From: Erwinia mallotivora
GTDB taxonomy: Bacteria > Pseudomonadota > Gammaproteobacteria > Enterobacterales > Enterobacteriaceae
Direction: 5' to 3'
Length of the DNA: 64,000 nucleotides
NCBI RefSeq assembly: GCF_000590885.1
Contig: NZ_JFHN01000042.1
Span: 1 to 64,000 of the forward strand
This document shows positions 26,788 through 36,724 of this stretch, in pieces; the stretch's first letter is position 1; every line of letters begins with the position of its first letter. The notes under the pieces are model-generated. The model ran no database searches and was not told the origin of the DNA. It was given only the letters and a program-made list of their open reading frames with translations. The translations under genes were made by a program, and so were the position numbers.

Positions 26788-29700
26788 ATGATCCCACAGA
26801 TTTCTCAGGCACCCGGCCTTGTTCAGCTGGTGCTGGATTTTTTGCAGGCGCTGAAACAGCAGGGTTTCACCGGCGATACTGCAACCAGCTACGCCGACCG
26901 TCTCACCATGTCCACCGACAACAGTATTTATCAGTTGCTTCCCGATGCCGTGCTGTTCCCCCGTTCCACGGCAGATGTCACCCTGATTGCCCGGCTCGCG
27001 GCAGAGCCCCGTTTCCTCAGTCTGGTGTTCACTCCGCGTGGGGGTGGCACCGGCACTAACGGACAGTCGTTGAACCGCGGCATTGTGGTGGATATGTCCC
27101 GGCATATGAACAGAATTATCGACATTAACGTTGAGCAGGGCAGGGTAAAGGTAGAAGCGGGGGTGATTAAAGATCAGCTCAATGCTTATCTTAAGCCTTA
27201 CGGTTATTTCTTCTCACCTGAGCTGTCCACCAGCAACCGGGCAACGCTGGGCGGGATGATTAATACCGATGCCTCAGGGCAGGGATCGCTGGTATACGGT
27301 AAAACGTCGGACCATGTGATTGGCTTGCGCGCGGTGCTGCCGGGGGGCGATATTCTGGATACCCGCGCTGTACCGATGATGCTGGCGGAACAGCTGGCTG
27401 AGGGGCAGAACAACGAAGGAAACATCTATCGCACCGTGCTGGAACGTTGCCGCGACCGCCGCCAGCTGATTGTGGAAAAATTCCCTAAACTGAACCGGTT
27501 TCTCACCGGTTACGATTTGCGCCATGTTATCAGCGATGATATGCAGCAGGTCGATTTGACCCGCCTTCTTTGTGGTGCAGAGGGCACGCTGGCATTTATT
27601 ACCGAAGCAAAACTGGACATCACCCCCATTCCCAAAGTACGACGTCTGGTTAACATCAAATACGATTCATTTGATTCCGCGCTGCGCAGCGCTCCCTTTA
27701 TGGTGGCGGCGAAGGCACTGTCGGTCGAGACAGTCGATTCAAAAGTGCTGAATCTGGCGCGGGAAGATATCGTCTGGCATTCAGTCAGCGAGCTGATTAC
27801 CGATGTGCCTGACCACGACATGCTTGGCCTGAATATTGTCGAGTTTGCCGGTGATGACCGGGAGCTGATTGAAGAGCAGATTGGCGCATTGTGTCAGCAG
27901 CTGGATACGCTGCTGGCGGCCAGAGAGGCAGGGATCATTGGCTATCAGCTTTGCGATGATCTTGATGGTATTGAGCGAATTTACGCCATGCGAAAAAAAG
28001 CCGTGGGTCTGCTGGGCAATGCCAAAGGGCGCGCCAAACCGATCCCTTTTGTTGAGGATACCTGCGTCCCTCCTGAACATCTGGCTGACTACATTGTTGA
28101 GTTTCGGGCACTGCTCGACAGCCATAATCTCAGCTACGGTATGTTTGGCCATGTCGATGCGGGCGTGCTGCATGTGCGACCAGCCCTGGACATGTGCGAC
28201 CCGCAGCAGGAGATGCTGATGAAGCAGATTTCTGACGAGGTGGTGGCCCTGACCGCGCGATACGGCGGCCTGTTATGGGGAGAACATGGCAAAGGTTTTC
28301 GTGCTGAATACAGCCCGGCCTTTTTTGGCGAAGAGTTATATAACGATTTACGCCGCATCAAGGCGGCTTTTGATCCGGGCAACCGTCTGAATCCGGGAAA
28401 AATTTGTGCGCCTTTTGGTCAGGATCGGCCAATGATGACGGTGGATGCGGTGAAACGAGGGAGCTGGGATCGCCAGATCCCGGTCAGCGTGCGAACAGAC
28501 TGGCGCGGGGCGATGGAGTGCAATGGTAACGGACTCTGCTTCAATTTTGACGTGCGCAGCCCGATGTGTCCGTCGATGAAGATTACCGGTGACCGCATCC
28601 ATTCCCCCAAAGGCCGGGCTACCCTGACGCGTGAATGGTTGCGCCTGCTGGCGGAGCAGGGGGTGGATCCGCTGGAACTGGAAAAACGTTTGCCGGAAGC
28701 GAAGCTCAGCCTGCGAACGCTGATTGAGCGCACCCGGAACAGCTGGTATGCCCGTCGCGGAGAGTATGACTTTTCGCATGAGGTGAAAGAGGCCATGTCC
28801 GGTTGTCTGGCCTGCAAAGCCTGCTCAACACAGTGTCCGATTAAAATCGATGTGCCCGGCTTTCGTTCACGCTTTCTGCAACTTTATCACACCCGCTATC
28901 TGCGTCCGGCGCGGGACTATCTGGTTGCCTCCGTCGAGAGTTATGCACCGCTGATGGCCAGAGCGCCCGGATTTTTCAATTTCTTTATGCGCCAGCCACT
29001 GGTGCACAGGCTCAGTGAAAATCGGATAGGTATGGTTGACCTGCCGCTGCTTTCTTCACCCACGCTACGCCAACAGCTGGCCGGGCAGCGGGCAATGACC
29101 ACCACGCTGGAACAGCTCGAAAGGATGAGCGCCGATCAGCGCCAGCGTCACGTGCTGGTGGTGCAGGATCCTTTTACCAGTTATTACGAAGCGCAGCTGG
29201 TGAGTGATTTTGTTTTACTGATTGAGAAGCTGGGCTATCAGCCGGTGGTATTACCGTTCTCGCCCAATGGGAAGGCGCAGCACATTAAAGGATTTTTGCA
29301 ACGCTTTGCCCGCACTGCGCAAAAGACCGCCGATTTTCTTAATCGGGTTGCCGGACTGGAGCTGCCAATGGTCGGCGTAGATCCGGCGCTGGTGCTCTGC
29401 TATCGCGATGAATACCGGGAAATTCTGGCGGACAAAAGAGGCAACTTTCATGTTCAACTGGTCCATGAGTGGTTGCAGCAGATACTTCCTGCCACGGCAC
29501 TGCCTGAAGGTAGCCAGAGCGGTGAGGCCTGGTATCTGTTCGGACACTGCACCGAGGCGACGGCGCTCCCGGCGTCAGGCAGGCAGTGGCAGGGCATTTT
29601 TGCCCGGTTTGGGGCAAAACTGGAAACTATCAGCGTCGGCTGTTGTGGTATGGCCGGAACCTATGGGCATGAAGTAAAAAATCTGCGTAACTCGCTGGGT

Positions 29701-29847
29701 ATCTATGAGCTCTCATGGCATCAGGCGTTACAGAAATTGCCACGTCGCCGCTGTCTGGCGACCGGCTATTCCTGTCGCAGTCAGGTTAAACGCATCGAGG
29801 GTAACGGAATGCGGCATCCCCTTCAGGCACTGCTGGAGCTGATCTGA
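26788..29847 (+). CDS. ydiJ: YdiJ, FAD/Fe-S D-2-hydroxyacid (2-hydroxyglutarate) dehydrogenase
   Basis: YdiJ is a large flavin and iron-sulfur oxidoreductase; the E. coli protein oxidises D-2-hydroxyglutarate. The 1019-residue product (1018 in E. coli) starts at ATG 26788 (MIPQISQAPG); the frame is open to 26692 but the family start is clear. Order: FAD_binding_4 (about 45-260, with TPRGGGTGTNGQSL), FAD-oxidase C-terminal domain (about 270-560), a ferredoxin-like segment CLACKACSTQCPIKI (about 673-687) and a cysteine-rich CCG domain (GCCGMAGTYGHE, about 950). Its stop overlaps the menI start (TGATG), so the two are translationally coupled. Confidence 0.95.
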   Translation: MIPQISQAPGLVQLVLDFLQALKQQGFTGDTATSYADRLTMSTDNSIYQLLPDAVLFPRSTADVTLIARLAAEPRFLSLVFTPRGGGTGTNGQSLNRGIVVDMSRHMNRIIDINVEQGRVKVEAGVIKDQLNAYLKPYGYFFSPELSTSNRATLGGMINTDASGQGSLVYGKTSDHVIGLRAVLPGGDILDTRAVPMMLAEQLAEGQNNEGNIYRTVLERCRDRRQLIVEKFPKLNRFLTGYDLRHVISDDMQQVDLTRLLCGAEGTLAFITEAKLDITPIPKVRRLVNIKYDSFDSALRSAPFMVAAKALSVETVDSKVLNLAREDIVWHSVSELITDVPDHDMLGLNIVEFAGDDRELIEEQIGALCQQLDTLLAAREAGIIGYQLCDDLDGIERIYAMRKKAVGLLGNAKGRAKPIPFVEDTCVPPEHLADYIVEFRALLDSHNLSYGMFGHVDAGVLHVRPALDMCDPQQEMLMKQISDEVVALTARYGGLLWGEHGKGFRAEYSPAFFGEELYNDLRRIKAAFDPGNRLNPGKICAPFGQDRPMMTVDAVKRGSWDRQIPVSVRTDWRGAMECNGNGLCFNFDVRSPMCPSMKITGDRIHSPKGRATLTREWLRLLAEQGVDPLELEKRLPEAKLSLRTLIERTRNSWYARRGEYDFSHEVKEAMSGCLACKACSTQCPIKIDVPGFRSRFLQLYHTRYLRPARDYLVASVESYAPLMARAPGFFNFFMRQPLVHRLSENRIGMVDLPLLSSPTLRQQLAGQRAMTTTLEQLERMSADQRQRHVLVVQDPFTSYYEAQLVSDFVLLIEKLGYQPVVLPFSPNGKAQHIKGFLQRFARTAQKTADFLNRVAGLELPMVGVDPALVLCYRDEYREILADKRGNFHVQLVHEWLQQILPATALPEGSQSGEAWYLFGHCTEATALPASGRQWQGIFARFGAKLETISVGCCGMAGTYGHEVKNLRNSLGIYELSWHQALQKLPRRRCLATGYSCRSQVKRIEGNGMRHPLQALLELI

Positions 29848-30269
29848 TGGCAGTCTGGCACCGCAGTCAGTCGCTGCAACAGTTAAACCAGCTTGGTCAG
29901 GGGACACTGGTGTCCAGGCTTGGTATTGAATTTGTTGCCCTCAATGAGGATTCACTGGAAGCGACCATGCCCGTTGACCATCGCACCCGTCAGCCCTTTG
30001 GGCTGCTTCACGGCGGGGCATCGGTGGTACTGGCGGAAACCCTGGGATCGGTCGCCGGATACCTCTGCACCACAGGGGATGACTACATTGTGGGTGTTGA
30101 GGTCAACGCCAGCCATCTGCGGGCAGTGAGGGAAGGGCTGGTACGTGGCGTGTGCCGTGCCGTACATCTGGGGCGCTCACACCAGGTGTGGCAAACTGAT
30201 ATCTTTGACGCGCAGCAGCGCTTATGTTGCACCTCGCGCCTGACCACCACGGTGATGGTGGCAAAATAA
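29847..30269 (+). CDS. menI: 1,4-dihydroxy-2-naphthoyl-CoA hydrolase MenI (YdiI)
   Basis: MenI is a hot-dog-fold thioesterase that releases 1,4-dihydroxy-2-naphthoate from its CoA ester in menaquinone synthesis. The 140-residue protein has the family's catalytic stretch LLHGGASVVLAETLGS with Glu63 as the catalytic base, and VEVNASHLRAV after it. ATG 29847 overlaps the last base of the ydiJ stop codon. A separate menaquinone operon is not in this window, as in E. coli. Confidence 0.94.
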   Translation: MAVWHRSQSLQQLNQLGQGTLVSRLGIEFVALNEDSLEATMPVDHRTRQPFGLLHGGASVVLAETLGSVAGYLCTTGDDYIVGVEVNASHLRAVREGLVRGVCRAVHLGRSHQVWQTDIFDAQQRLCCTSRLTTTVMVAK

Positions 30270-30278
30270 GGGCTGCCG

Positions 30279-30683
30279 TCACATAATCCACGAGGCATGT
30301 CTGACGAAATCGCTTTGCAGTACAGTGGCTTTCTCCCATTCACCGTTCATCGCCAGCTGGTGACACAGACGGGTCAGCGAATTACGCGCCAGCTGCCATG
30401 CCTGCATACGAAACAGGCGGTCGCGCTCATTGTTGCCCAGCTCCTGAAGCAGGCGATGATGCAGTTTCCCCATCGCGTGGAGATAGCTGTGATCGTCACC
30501 ATTAAGCTGACAAAGTTCCGCCATATCCAGGCAGGTATCGTTGAACTTACGCAGTTGTTCCGGCGAACAGTCCGGGCGGTTCAGCCTGGCTTCGGCCATG
30601 TAGAAGTCGACAGTGATATCACGGATGGAAAATTTGTATTCATCAATCTTGTGTTGCAGCCATGCATTCATCGACAGATTCAT
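30279..30683 (-). CDS. Conserved hypothetical protein under a Fur box
   Basis: I do not recognise this gene. The 134-residue product from ATG 30683 is predicted to be all-helical and soluble, without signal peptide or membrane helix, rich in Leu, Arg, His and Asp (RPDCSPEQLRKFNDTCLDMAE). GTG 30695 and ATG 30671 are alternative starts. The strongest clue is control: a near-perfect Fur box (30703-30720) lies about 20 bases upstream, so it should be made when iron is scarce. It sits between menI and the suf operon, which is also iron-controlled; E. coli has unrelated small genes here. A role in iron starvation is inferred from regulation only. Confidence 0.7.
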   Translation of the reverse strand: MNLSMNAWLQHKIDEYKFSIRDITVDFYMAEARLNRPDCSPEQLRKFNDTCLDMAELCQLNGDDHSYLHAMGKLHHRLLQELGNNERDRLFRMQAWQLARNSLTRLCHQLAMNGEWEKATVLQSDFVRHASWIM

Positions 30684-30702
30684 CAGGGAACTCACTCACG
30701 TT

Positions 30703-30720
30703 AATGATAATCATTATCAT
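30703..30720. promoter_or_regulatory. Fur box
   Basis: AATGATAATCATTATCAT matches the core of the Fur consensus GATAATGATAATCATTATC without a mismatch over 16 bases. It lies just before the minus-strand gene ending at 30279 and about 350 bases before sufA, so it fits the former best. Confidence 0.85.
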
Positions 30721-31010
30721 ATATTAGCTGTGGCATTATTCAATCTCAGCAAGAAGAAATTTTATCCATTCATGCTGCCTCTCAGATAAATTGGTAATAA
30801 CGATACGTGACCCCACCTGATAAGTTAAAATAAGTATTATTCGTGATTGGCGATGGACAGCCAATATTTACTGTCGGTTTTTCAGTGTGTTACAATTTCG
30901 TTAAATCTCTTCGCGATACAGATCGCCGCCCTCTTTAGCGGTTTTGCGGCTGTAAAAAGGCCTGAAAATCGTCACCTGGCCTTAATCCCTGCAAAACAAG
31001 AGGTTGAAGA

Positions 31011-31029
31011 GACAATCATTATCACTAAC
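31011..31029 (+). promoter_or_regulatory. Fur-like site in the sufA promoter region
   Basis: The right half AATCATTATC is a perfect Fur half-box, while the left half is weak (about 13 of 19 overall). It lies about 50 bases before the sufA ATG, where Fur blocks suf transcription in E. coli. Nearby sites for IscR, OxyR and IHF are expected, but I could not place them with confidence. Confidence 0.5.
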
Positions 31030-31074
31030 ATAGGGGTATTAGCCCGCAGGGCTATCGACTCGCGAGGTAAAGTT

Positions 31075-31449
31075 ATGCCATCAGCAACGACTGCTTCTTT
31101 TTCTCCTGACGACTATGTCTGGAAAGGTCTGACGCTTACCGACAGTGCTGCCAGACAGATTATCTCTCTGGCAGCGGGTGATCCGGAAGTGAAGGGGCTA
31201 AGGCTGGGGGTTAAAACCTCCGGTTGTGCTGGTTTTGGTTATACAATGGATTTAATCAAACAACCAGAAGGGGATGACCTGGTCTTTACACACCAGGGGG
31301 CATCACTGTTTGTGCCCTTGCAGGCAATGCCTTTTATTGACGGAACCGAGGTCGATTTCGTTCGTGAAGGCCTGAATCAGATCTTCAAATTTAATAATCC
31401 TAAAGCTCAACACGCCTGTGGCTGTGGTGAGAGCTTTGGCGTTGAGTAA
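31075..31449 (+). CDS. sufA: Fe-S cluster assembly scaffold/carrier SufA
   Basis: SufA is an A-type carrier that takes Fe-S clusters from SufBCD to target enzymes. The 124-residue protein starts at ATG 31075 with GAGG upstream; the frame is open to 30847 but the family begins here. The three ligand cysteines are present: one in TSGCAGFGY (about 51) and two in ACGCGES (about 116 and 118). The C-terminal half, from [13 protein letters not shown], is nearly identical to E. coli. It leads the sufABCDSE operon, used under iron limitation and oxidative stress. Confidence 0.96.
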   Translation: MPSATTASFSPDDYVWKGLTLTDSAARQIISLAAGDPEVKGLRLGVKTSGCAGFGYTMDLIKQPEGDDLVFTHQGASLFVPLQAMPFIDGTEVDFVREGLNQIFKFNNPKAQHACGCGESFGVE

Positions 31450-31454
31450 AATTT

Positions 31455-32948
31455 ATGTCCCGAAACACTGATACATCAGACGATGTGCAGGTCTGGGAAG
31501 GAAACCATCAGAAGTACAAAGAAGGTTTCTTTACCCAGTTGCAGACCGAACAGTTTGACCACGGCATCAGCGAAGACGTGGTGCGTGCTATCTCGGCAAA
31601 ACGTAACGAGCCCGAGTGGATGCTGGATTTCCGCCTGAAAGCGTATGCAGCCTGGCTGGAGATGGAAGAGCCGCACTGGCTAAAAGCTAACTATAAATCA
31701 CTGAACTATCAGGACTACAGCTACTATTCAGCGCCCTCCTGTGGTAACTGTGATGACAGTTGCGCGTCTGAACCTGGTGCCGAGCAGACTTCTGGTGCTC
31801 AGGCTCCTGACTACCTGACTGAAGAAGTAGAGAACGCTTTCAAACAGTTGGGCGTACCGGTTCGTGAAGGTCAGGAAGTGGCTGTCGATGCTATTTTTGA
31901 CTCAGTATCAGTCTCCACCACCTACCGTGGCAAACTGGCAGAGCAGGGGATTATTTTCTGTTCCTTCAGCGAGGCGATCCACGACCATCCGGAGCTGGTA
32001 AAACAGTATCTGGGTACCGTGGTTCCGGCCAACGATAACTTTTTTGCTGCGCTGAACTCTGCGGTGGCTTCAGACGGTACCTTTGTTTACATCCCGAAAG
32101 GGGTGCGTTGTCCGATGGAGCTGTCGACCTATTTCCGTATTAACGCGGCGAAAACCGGTCAGTTTGAACGTACTATCCTGATCGCTGATGAAGGCAGTTA
32201 CGTCAGCTACATTGAAGGGTGTTCTGCGCCCGTCCGTGACAGCTATCAGCTGCATGCGGCAGTGGTTGAGGTCATTATTCATAAAGATGCCGAAGTGAAA
32301 TATTCCACGGTGCAGAACTGGTTTTCCGGCGGTGAATCTGAAGGCGGAATTCTTAACTTCGTCACCAAACGCGCGCTGTGCGAAGGTGAGAACAGTAAGA
32401 TGTCGTGGACGCAGTCTGAAACGGGCTCGGCCATCACCTGGAAATACCCCAGCGTTATTCTGCGTGGAGACAACTCAATCGGTGAGTTCTTCTCCGTGGC
32501 ACTGACCAGTGGTCACCAGCAGGCTGATACCGGCACCAAGATGATCCACATTGGCAAAAACACCAAATCCACCATCATCTCAAAAGGGATTTCGGCCGGG
32601 AAAAGCCAGAATACCTATCGTGGGTTGGTGAAAATTATGCCCACCGCCACCAACGCCCGTAACTTCACTCAGTGCGACTCGATGCTGATTGGCGCGGAAT
32701 GTGGTGCTCATACATTCCCTTACGTGGAAGCGCGCAACAATACGGCGCAACTGGAACATGAAGCGACCACATCGCGAATCGGTGAGGATCAGCTGTTTTA
32801 TTGCCTGCAACGCGGTATCAGTGAAGATGATGCTATTTCCATGATTGTAAACGGTTTCTGTAAAGACGTTTTCTCTGAGCTACCGCTGGAATTTGCGGTT
32901 GAAGCGCAAAAATTGCTGGCAATCAGCCTTGAACACAGCGTCGGTTAA
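31455..32948 (+). CDS. sufB: Fe-S cluster assembly protein SufB
   Basis: SufB is the scaffold subunit of the SufBC2D complex on which new Fe-S clusters form; it accepts sulfur from SufE. The 497-residue protein has the N-terminal helical part with a cysteine-rich insert ([11 protein letters not shown], about 94-104) and the long beta-helix core shared with SufD ([46 protein letters not shown]). The stop-to-start gap from sufA is five bases. A 56-base gap with a stable hairpin separates it from sufC. Confidence 0.97.
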   Translation: MSRNTDTSDDVQVWEGNHQKYKEGFFTQLQTEQFDHGISEDVVRAISAKRNEPEWMLDFRLKAYAAWLEMEEPHWLKANYKSLNYQDYSYYSAPSCGNCDDSCASEPGAEQTSGAQAPDYLTEEVENAFKQLGVPVREGQEVAVDAIFDSVSVSTTYRGKLAEQGIIFCSFSEAIHDHPELVKQYLGTVVPANDNFFAALNSAVASDGTFVYIPKGVRCPMELSTYFRINAAKTGQFERTILIADEGSYVSYIEGCSAPVRDSYQLHAAVVEVIIHKDAEVKYSTVQNWFSGGESEGGILNFVTKRALCEGENSKMSWTQSETGSAITWKYPSVILRGDNSIGEFFSVALTSGHQQADTGTKMIHIGKNTKSTIISKGISAGKSQNTYRGLVKIMPTATNARNFTQCDSMLIGAECGAHTFPYVEARNNTAQLEHEATTSRIGEDQLFYCLQRGISEDDAISMIVNGFCKDVFSELPLEFAVEAQKLLAISLEHSVG

Positions 32949-32972
32949 GCGCCACGCATATGATTATTCAGT

Positions 32973-32992
32973 GCAATACCGCAAGGTATTGC
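32973..32992 (+). other. Intercistronic hairpin between sufB and sufC
   Basis: GCAATACC and GGTATTGC pair perfectly over eight bases around a GCAA tetraloop, a GNRA type that is unusually stable. No T run follows, so it is not a plain terminator. It could protect or set the processing point of the sufAB part of the message, changing sufAB against sufCDSE dosage. Confidence 0.55.
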
Positions 32993-33004
32993 CCGGGAAA
33001 CACT

Positions 33005-33751
33005 ATGTTAAGTATTAAAGATTTACAGGTAAGTATTGAAGATAAAGCGATCCTGCGCGGGCTGAATCTTGAGGTTAAGCCGGGCGAGGTACATGCCATT
33101 ATGGGACCCAATGGCTCCGGAAAAAGTACCCTGTCGGCCACCCTCGCTGGTCGCGAAGAGTATGAAATTACCGGCGGTTCAGTCAGCTTTAAGGGTAAAG
33201 ATCTGTTGGAACTTGCGCCGGAAGATCGTGCCGGTGAAGGCATCTTTATGGCCTTTCAGTACCCGGTCGAAATTCCTGGCGTAAGCAATCAGTTCTTCCT
33301 GCAAACAGCGGTCAATGCGGTGCGTAAATACCGTGACCAGGAAGAGCTGGACCGGTTCGATTTCCAGGACTTTATCGAAGATAAAATCCATCTGCTGAAA
33401 ATGCCGGAAGACTTACTGACCCGCTCGGTGAATGTTGGTTTTTCTGGCGGTGAGAAAAAACGTAATGACATCCTTCAGATGGCTGCGCTGGAACCTGAGT
33501 TGTGCATTCTGGATGAAACCGACTCCGGCCTGGATATTGATGCGCTGAAAATTGTTGCCGGTGGGGTTAACACCCTGCGCGACGGTAAACGGGCATTTAT
33601 CATTGTGACTCACTACCAACGTATTCTGGATTACATCAAGCCTGACTTCGTCCATGTGTTATATCAGGGCAAAATCGTCAAGTCCGGCGACTTCACGCTG
33701 GTGAAACAACTGGAGGAGCAAGGCTATGGCTGGCTTACCGACCAGGAGTAG
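33005..33751 (+). CDS. sufC: Fe-S cluster assembly ATPase SufC
   Basis: SufC is an ABC-type ATPase of the SufBC2D complex that drives the shape change needed for cluster assembly. The 248-residue protein starts at ATG 33005 (MLSIKDLQVS); the frame is open to 32960 but the family starts here. Walker A is GPNGSGKST (about 34-42), the signature FSGGEKKRN, Walker B LCILDETDSGLD and the H-loop THYQR. Its 3' end overlaps the sufD start by 26 bases. Confidence 0.97.
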   Translation: MLSIKDLQVSIEDKAILRGLNLEVKPGEVHAIMGPNGSGKSTLSATLAGREEYEITGGSVSFKGKDLLELAPEDRAGEGIFMAFQYPVEIPGVSNQFFLQTAVNAVRKYRDQEELDRFDFQDFIEDKIHLLKMPEDLLTRSVNVGFSGGEKKRNDILQMAALEPELCILDETDSGLDIDALKIVAGGVNTLRDGKRAFIIVTHYQRILDYIKPDFVHVLYQGKIVKSGDFTLVKQLEEQGYGWLTDQE

Positions 33752-35009
33752 TGATAACGCCCTGCAACAGTGGCACCATCTGTTTGAGAGCAGTGGGGAG
33801 CATCGCTCATTACAGGCGCAAAAGCACTGGCAGCAGGTGCTGCGCCTGGGATTGCCGACCCGCAAGCATGAGAACTGGAAATACACGCCGCTGGAAGGGC
33901 TGTTGTCTCAGCATTTCGTCCTGCCGACTGCCGCCAGCCTTACTGCCGCAGATGTTGCGGCAGTGGCGCTGAATATTGATGCGTTAAAAATGGTGTTTGT
34001 TGATGGCCGCTTTAATGCCGGTCTGAGTGATAACGTCTTTGCGCCCTTTGATATTCAGGTTTCCCATGCGGCAGAACGCCGTGAACTGAGTGCGCCAGTG
34101 CAGCCAGAGGTGTTTTTACATCTGACGGAAAGCCTGGCGGAAGAGGTCACCACCATCCATCTGGCGCGTGGTAAAACCGCTGAACGCACGCTGTACATAC
34201 TTCACATCAGCAGCGGCAGCCATCAGTCGGAAATGAATACCTCGCATTATCGTCATCATTTGCAACTGGATGATGGCGCGCAGGCAACGGTGGTTGAACA
34301 CTACGTCAGCCTTAATGAAACCGGGCACTTTACCGGCGCACGCTTTACCGCCAGCGTCGGTAATAACGCCAGGCTGAACCACTACAAGCTGGCTTTTGAA
34401 CACAGCAGCAGCTATCACTTCTCGCACAATGACATGGTGATCGGACGTGACGCCAGGGTACAAAGCGACAGCTTCCTGCTTGGCAGCGGCCTCGCTCGTC
34501 ATAACACCAGCGTGCAGTTGAATGGTGAAGGCAGCGAGCTGGGGATCAACAGTCTGATGCTACCGGTAGAGAAAGAGGTTTGTGACAGCCGCACCTATCT
34601 GGAGCATAACAAAGGCCACTGCCTGAGCCGTCAGATGCATAAAACCATCGTGCGCGATAAGGCCCGCGCGGTGTTCAACGGCCATATCAAAGTGGCAAAG
34701 TATGCGCTGAAAACCGACGGACAGATGACCAACAACAACCTGCTGCTGGGTCGTCTGGCAGAGGTGGACACCAAACCGCAGCTGGAAATCTACGCTGATG
34801 ATGTCAAATGTAGTCACGGTGCGACCATTGGCCGTATTGACGATGAGCAGATGTTTTATCTGCGCGCCCGTGGTATCAGCGAAGCGTCTGCTCAGCGCAT
34901 GATCATCTATGCTTTTGCCGCAGAATTAACCGAAGCGATTACCGATGAAGTACTGAAGGAAGCGGTGATGCAGCGTATTGCACAGCGTTTCCCCGGAGGC
35001 ATTAAATGA
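33726..35009 (+). CDS. sufD: Fe-S cluster assembly protein SufD
   Basis: SufD is a catalytically different paralogue of SufB that pairs with it in SufBC2D and helps bring in iron. The 427-residue protein opens [20 protein letters not shown] and keeps the beta-helix core and the conserved C-terminal part [34 protein letters not shown]. It starts inside the sufC frame (26-base overlap) and its stop overlaps the sufS start (ATGA), both signs of coupled translation in the operon. The N-terminal and middle parts are diverged from E. coli, as is normal for SufD. Confidence 0.96.
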   Translation: MAGLPTRSSDNALQQWHHLFESSGEHRSLQAQKHWQQVLRLGLPTRKHENWKYTPLEGLLSQHFVLPTAASLTAADVAAVALNIDALKMVFVDGRFNAGLSDNVFAPFDIQVSHAAERRELSAPVQPEVFLHLTESLAEEVTTIHLARGKTAERTLYILHISSGSHQSEMNTSHYRHHLQLDDGAQATVVEHYVSLNETGHFTGARFTASVGNNARLNHYKLAFEHSSSYHFSHNDMVIGRDARVQSDSFLLGSGLARHNTSVQLNGEGSELGINSLMLPVEKEVCDSRTYLEHNKGHCLSRQMHKTIVRDKARAVFNGHIKVAKYALKTDGQMTNNNLLLGRLAEVDTKPQLEIYADDVKCSHGATIGRIDDEQMFYLRARGISEASAQRMIIYAFAAELTEAITDEVLKEAVMQRIAQRFPGGIK

Positions 35010-36226
35010 GTTTTGACCTGGCGAGCATCAGGGCGCAATTCCCCATCTTATCGCGGGAAGTGAATGGTCAGCCGCTGGCTTATCTGGACAGCGCGGCCAG
35101 TGCTCAGAAGCCACAGGCGGTGACAGATGCGGAGAGCCGCTTCTATCAGCATGGCTATGCCGCCGTTCACCGTGGGATCCATACTCTCAGTGCAGAAGCC
35201 ACCACAGAGATGGAAAATGTGCGTGAGCAGGCTGCCACGTTTCTCAACGCGGCCTCGGCGGAAGAGATCGTGTTTGTCAAAGGGACCACTGAAGCGATTA
35301 ACCTGGTAGCCAGCAGTTGGGGTGGCAGCCAGTTGCAGCCGGGCGATAATATCCTGATTACCGCGATGGAACATCACGCGAATATCGTACCCTGGCAGAT
35401 GGTTGCACAGCGTACCGGTGCTGAAGTGCGTTTTATTCCTCTGACGGAAACGGGTGAACTGGATCTTTCAGCGCTGCCGACACTCATCGACAGCCGTACC
35501 CGGATGCTGGCGGTCACTCATGTTTCAAATGTGTTGGGCACGGTCAACCCGGTCAAAGAGCTGGTGGCGTATGCCAAAGCGGCTGGTGTGGCCACGCTGA
35601 TTGATGGCGCGCAGGCGGTGATGCATGAAAAGGTGGATGTCCAGGCGTTGGGCTGTGATTTTTATGCCTTCTCCGGGCATAAAATTTATGGCCCGTCCGG
35701 AATTGGCATTCTTTATGGTCGTAAAGCCGTACTTGACCAGATGCCACCCTGGGAAGGCGGTGGCTCAATGATCGCCACGGTCAGCCTGACCGAAGGCACG
35801 ACTTATGCGGCCGCACCGTGGCGTTTTGAAGCCGGTTCGCCCAATACCGCTGGAATTATCGGTCTGGGAGCGGCTCTGCACTGGGTCAGTGAACTGGGTC
35901 TGGAGGCTATCCGGCAGCGTGAACAGGTGTTAATGCGCTACGCGATGGAGCGACTGGCAGAGGTGCCCGATTTACACATCTATGGCCCGCAGGCCAGAGC
36001 AGGGGTCATTGCATTTAACCTCGGTCAACATCATGCATATGATGTGGGTAGCTTTCTCGACCGTTACGGTCTTGCCATTCGCACCGGTCACCACTGTGCC
36101 ATGCCGTTAATGAATCACTATGGCGTCCCGGCAATGTGCCGCGCCTCCTTTGTTCTGTATAATAGCGAAGAAGAGGCTGACCGCCTGGCGGCCGGCCTGA
36201 CACGCATACATCGTCTGCTGGGCTGA
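35006..36226 (+). CDS. sufS: Cysteine desulfurase SufS
   Basis: SufS is a PLP enzyme that takes sulfur from cysteine as a persulfide and passes it to SufE; it also has selenocysteine lyase activity. The 406-residue protein keeps the PLP lysine at about 226 ([11 protein letters not shown]), the persulfide-forming cysteine at about 364 ([10 protein letters not shown]) and the cofactor-site segments DSAASAQKP and [13 protein letters not shown]. Its start overlaps the sufD stop by four bases (ATGA). Confidence 0.97.
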   Translation: MSFDLASIRAQFPILSREVNGQPLAYLDSAASAQKPQAVTDAESRFYQHGYAAVHRGIHTLSAEATTEMENVREQAATFLNAASAEEIVFVKGTTEAINLVASSWGGSQLQPGDNILITAMEHHANIVPWQMVAQRTGAEVRFIPLTETGELDLSALPTLIDSRTRMLAVTHVSNVLGTVNPVKELVAYAKAAGVATLIDGAQAVMHEKVDVQALGCDFYAFSGHKIYGPSGIGILYGRKAVLDQMPPWEGGGSMIATVSLTEGTTYAAAPWRFEAGSPNTAGIIGLGAALHWVSELGLEAIRQREQVLMRYAMERLAEVPDLHIYGPQARAGVIAFNLGQHHAYDVGSFLDRYGLAIRTGHHCAMPLMNHYGVPAMCRASFVLYNSEEEADRLAAGLTRIHRLLG

Positions 36227-36248
36227 GCCTGGCAGCAGAGGAGGAAAA

Positions 36249-36671
36249 ATGGCACGTCTGCCAGAGAAAGAAAAACTGGTTCGTAACTTTGGCCGTTGCG
36301 CTGACTGGGAAGAGAAATATCTCTATATCATTGAGCTGGGTGCGTTATTGCCCGAACTGGCTGAATCATCACACTCTGCGGAAAATACCATCTCAGGTTG
36401 TCAGAGCCAGGTATGGATCCTGATGGATGTGGATCAGGAAAATCGCGTTGTGCTTCAGGGAGACAGCGATGCAGCAATTGTTAAAGGACTGATTGCCATC
36501 GTCTTTATTCTTTATCAGCAGATGACGCCGACCGAGATTCTGGCATTTGACGTCCGCCCCTGGTTTGATCAACTGGCGCTTAGCCAGCATCTGACACCTT
36601 CCCGTTCTCAGGGGCTGGAAGCGATGATCCGTGCCATTCGTTTTAAAGCTCAGGCACTCAGCGCACACTAA
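36249..36671 (+). CDS. sufE: Sulfur acceptor protein SufE
   Basis: SufE accepts persulfide sulfur from SufS on Cys51 (SGCQSQVW) and hands it to SufB. The 140-residue protein has the normal length and family segments [20 protein letters not shown] and [19 protein letters not shown] ribosome site lies close before ATG 36249, 22 bases after sufS. It is the last gene of the operon and is followed by a terminator. Confidence 0.97.
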   Translation: MARLPEKEKLVRNFGRCADWEEKYLYIIELGALLPELAESSHSAENTISGCQSQVWILMDVDQENRVVLQGDSDAAIVKGLIAIVFILYQQMTPTEILAFDVRPWFDQLALSQHLTPSRSQGLEAMIRAIRFKAQALSAH

Positions 36672-36692
36672 CTTACCCTATTTCCCCTTCAG

Positions 36693-36719
36693 ACTTCCCG
36701 CCTTGCTGGTGGGGAGTTT
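36693..36719 (+). terminator. Terminator of the suf operon
   Basis: A ten-pair stem (ACTTCCCGCC with GGTGGGGAGT, two wobble pairs) with the loop TTGCT is followed by TT. The U tract is short, so efficiency may be modest. It lies 22 bases after the sufE stop. Confidence 0.6.
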
Positions 36720-36724
36720 CTGTC

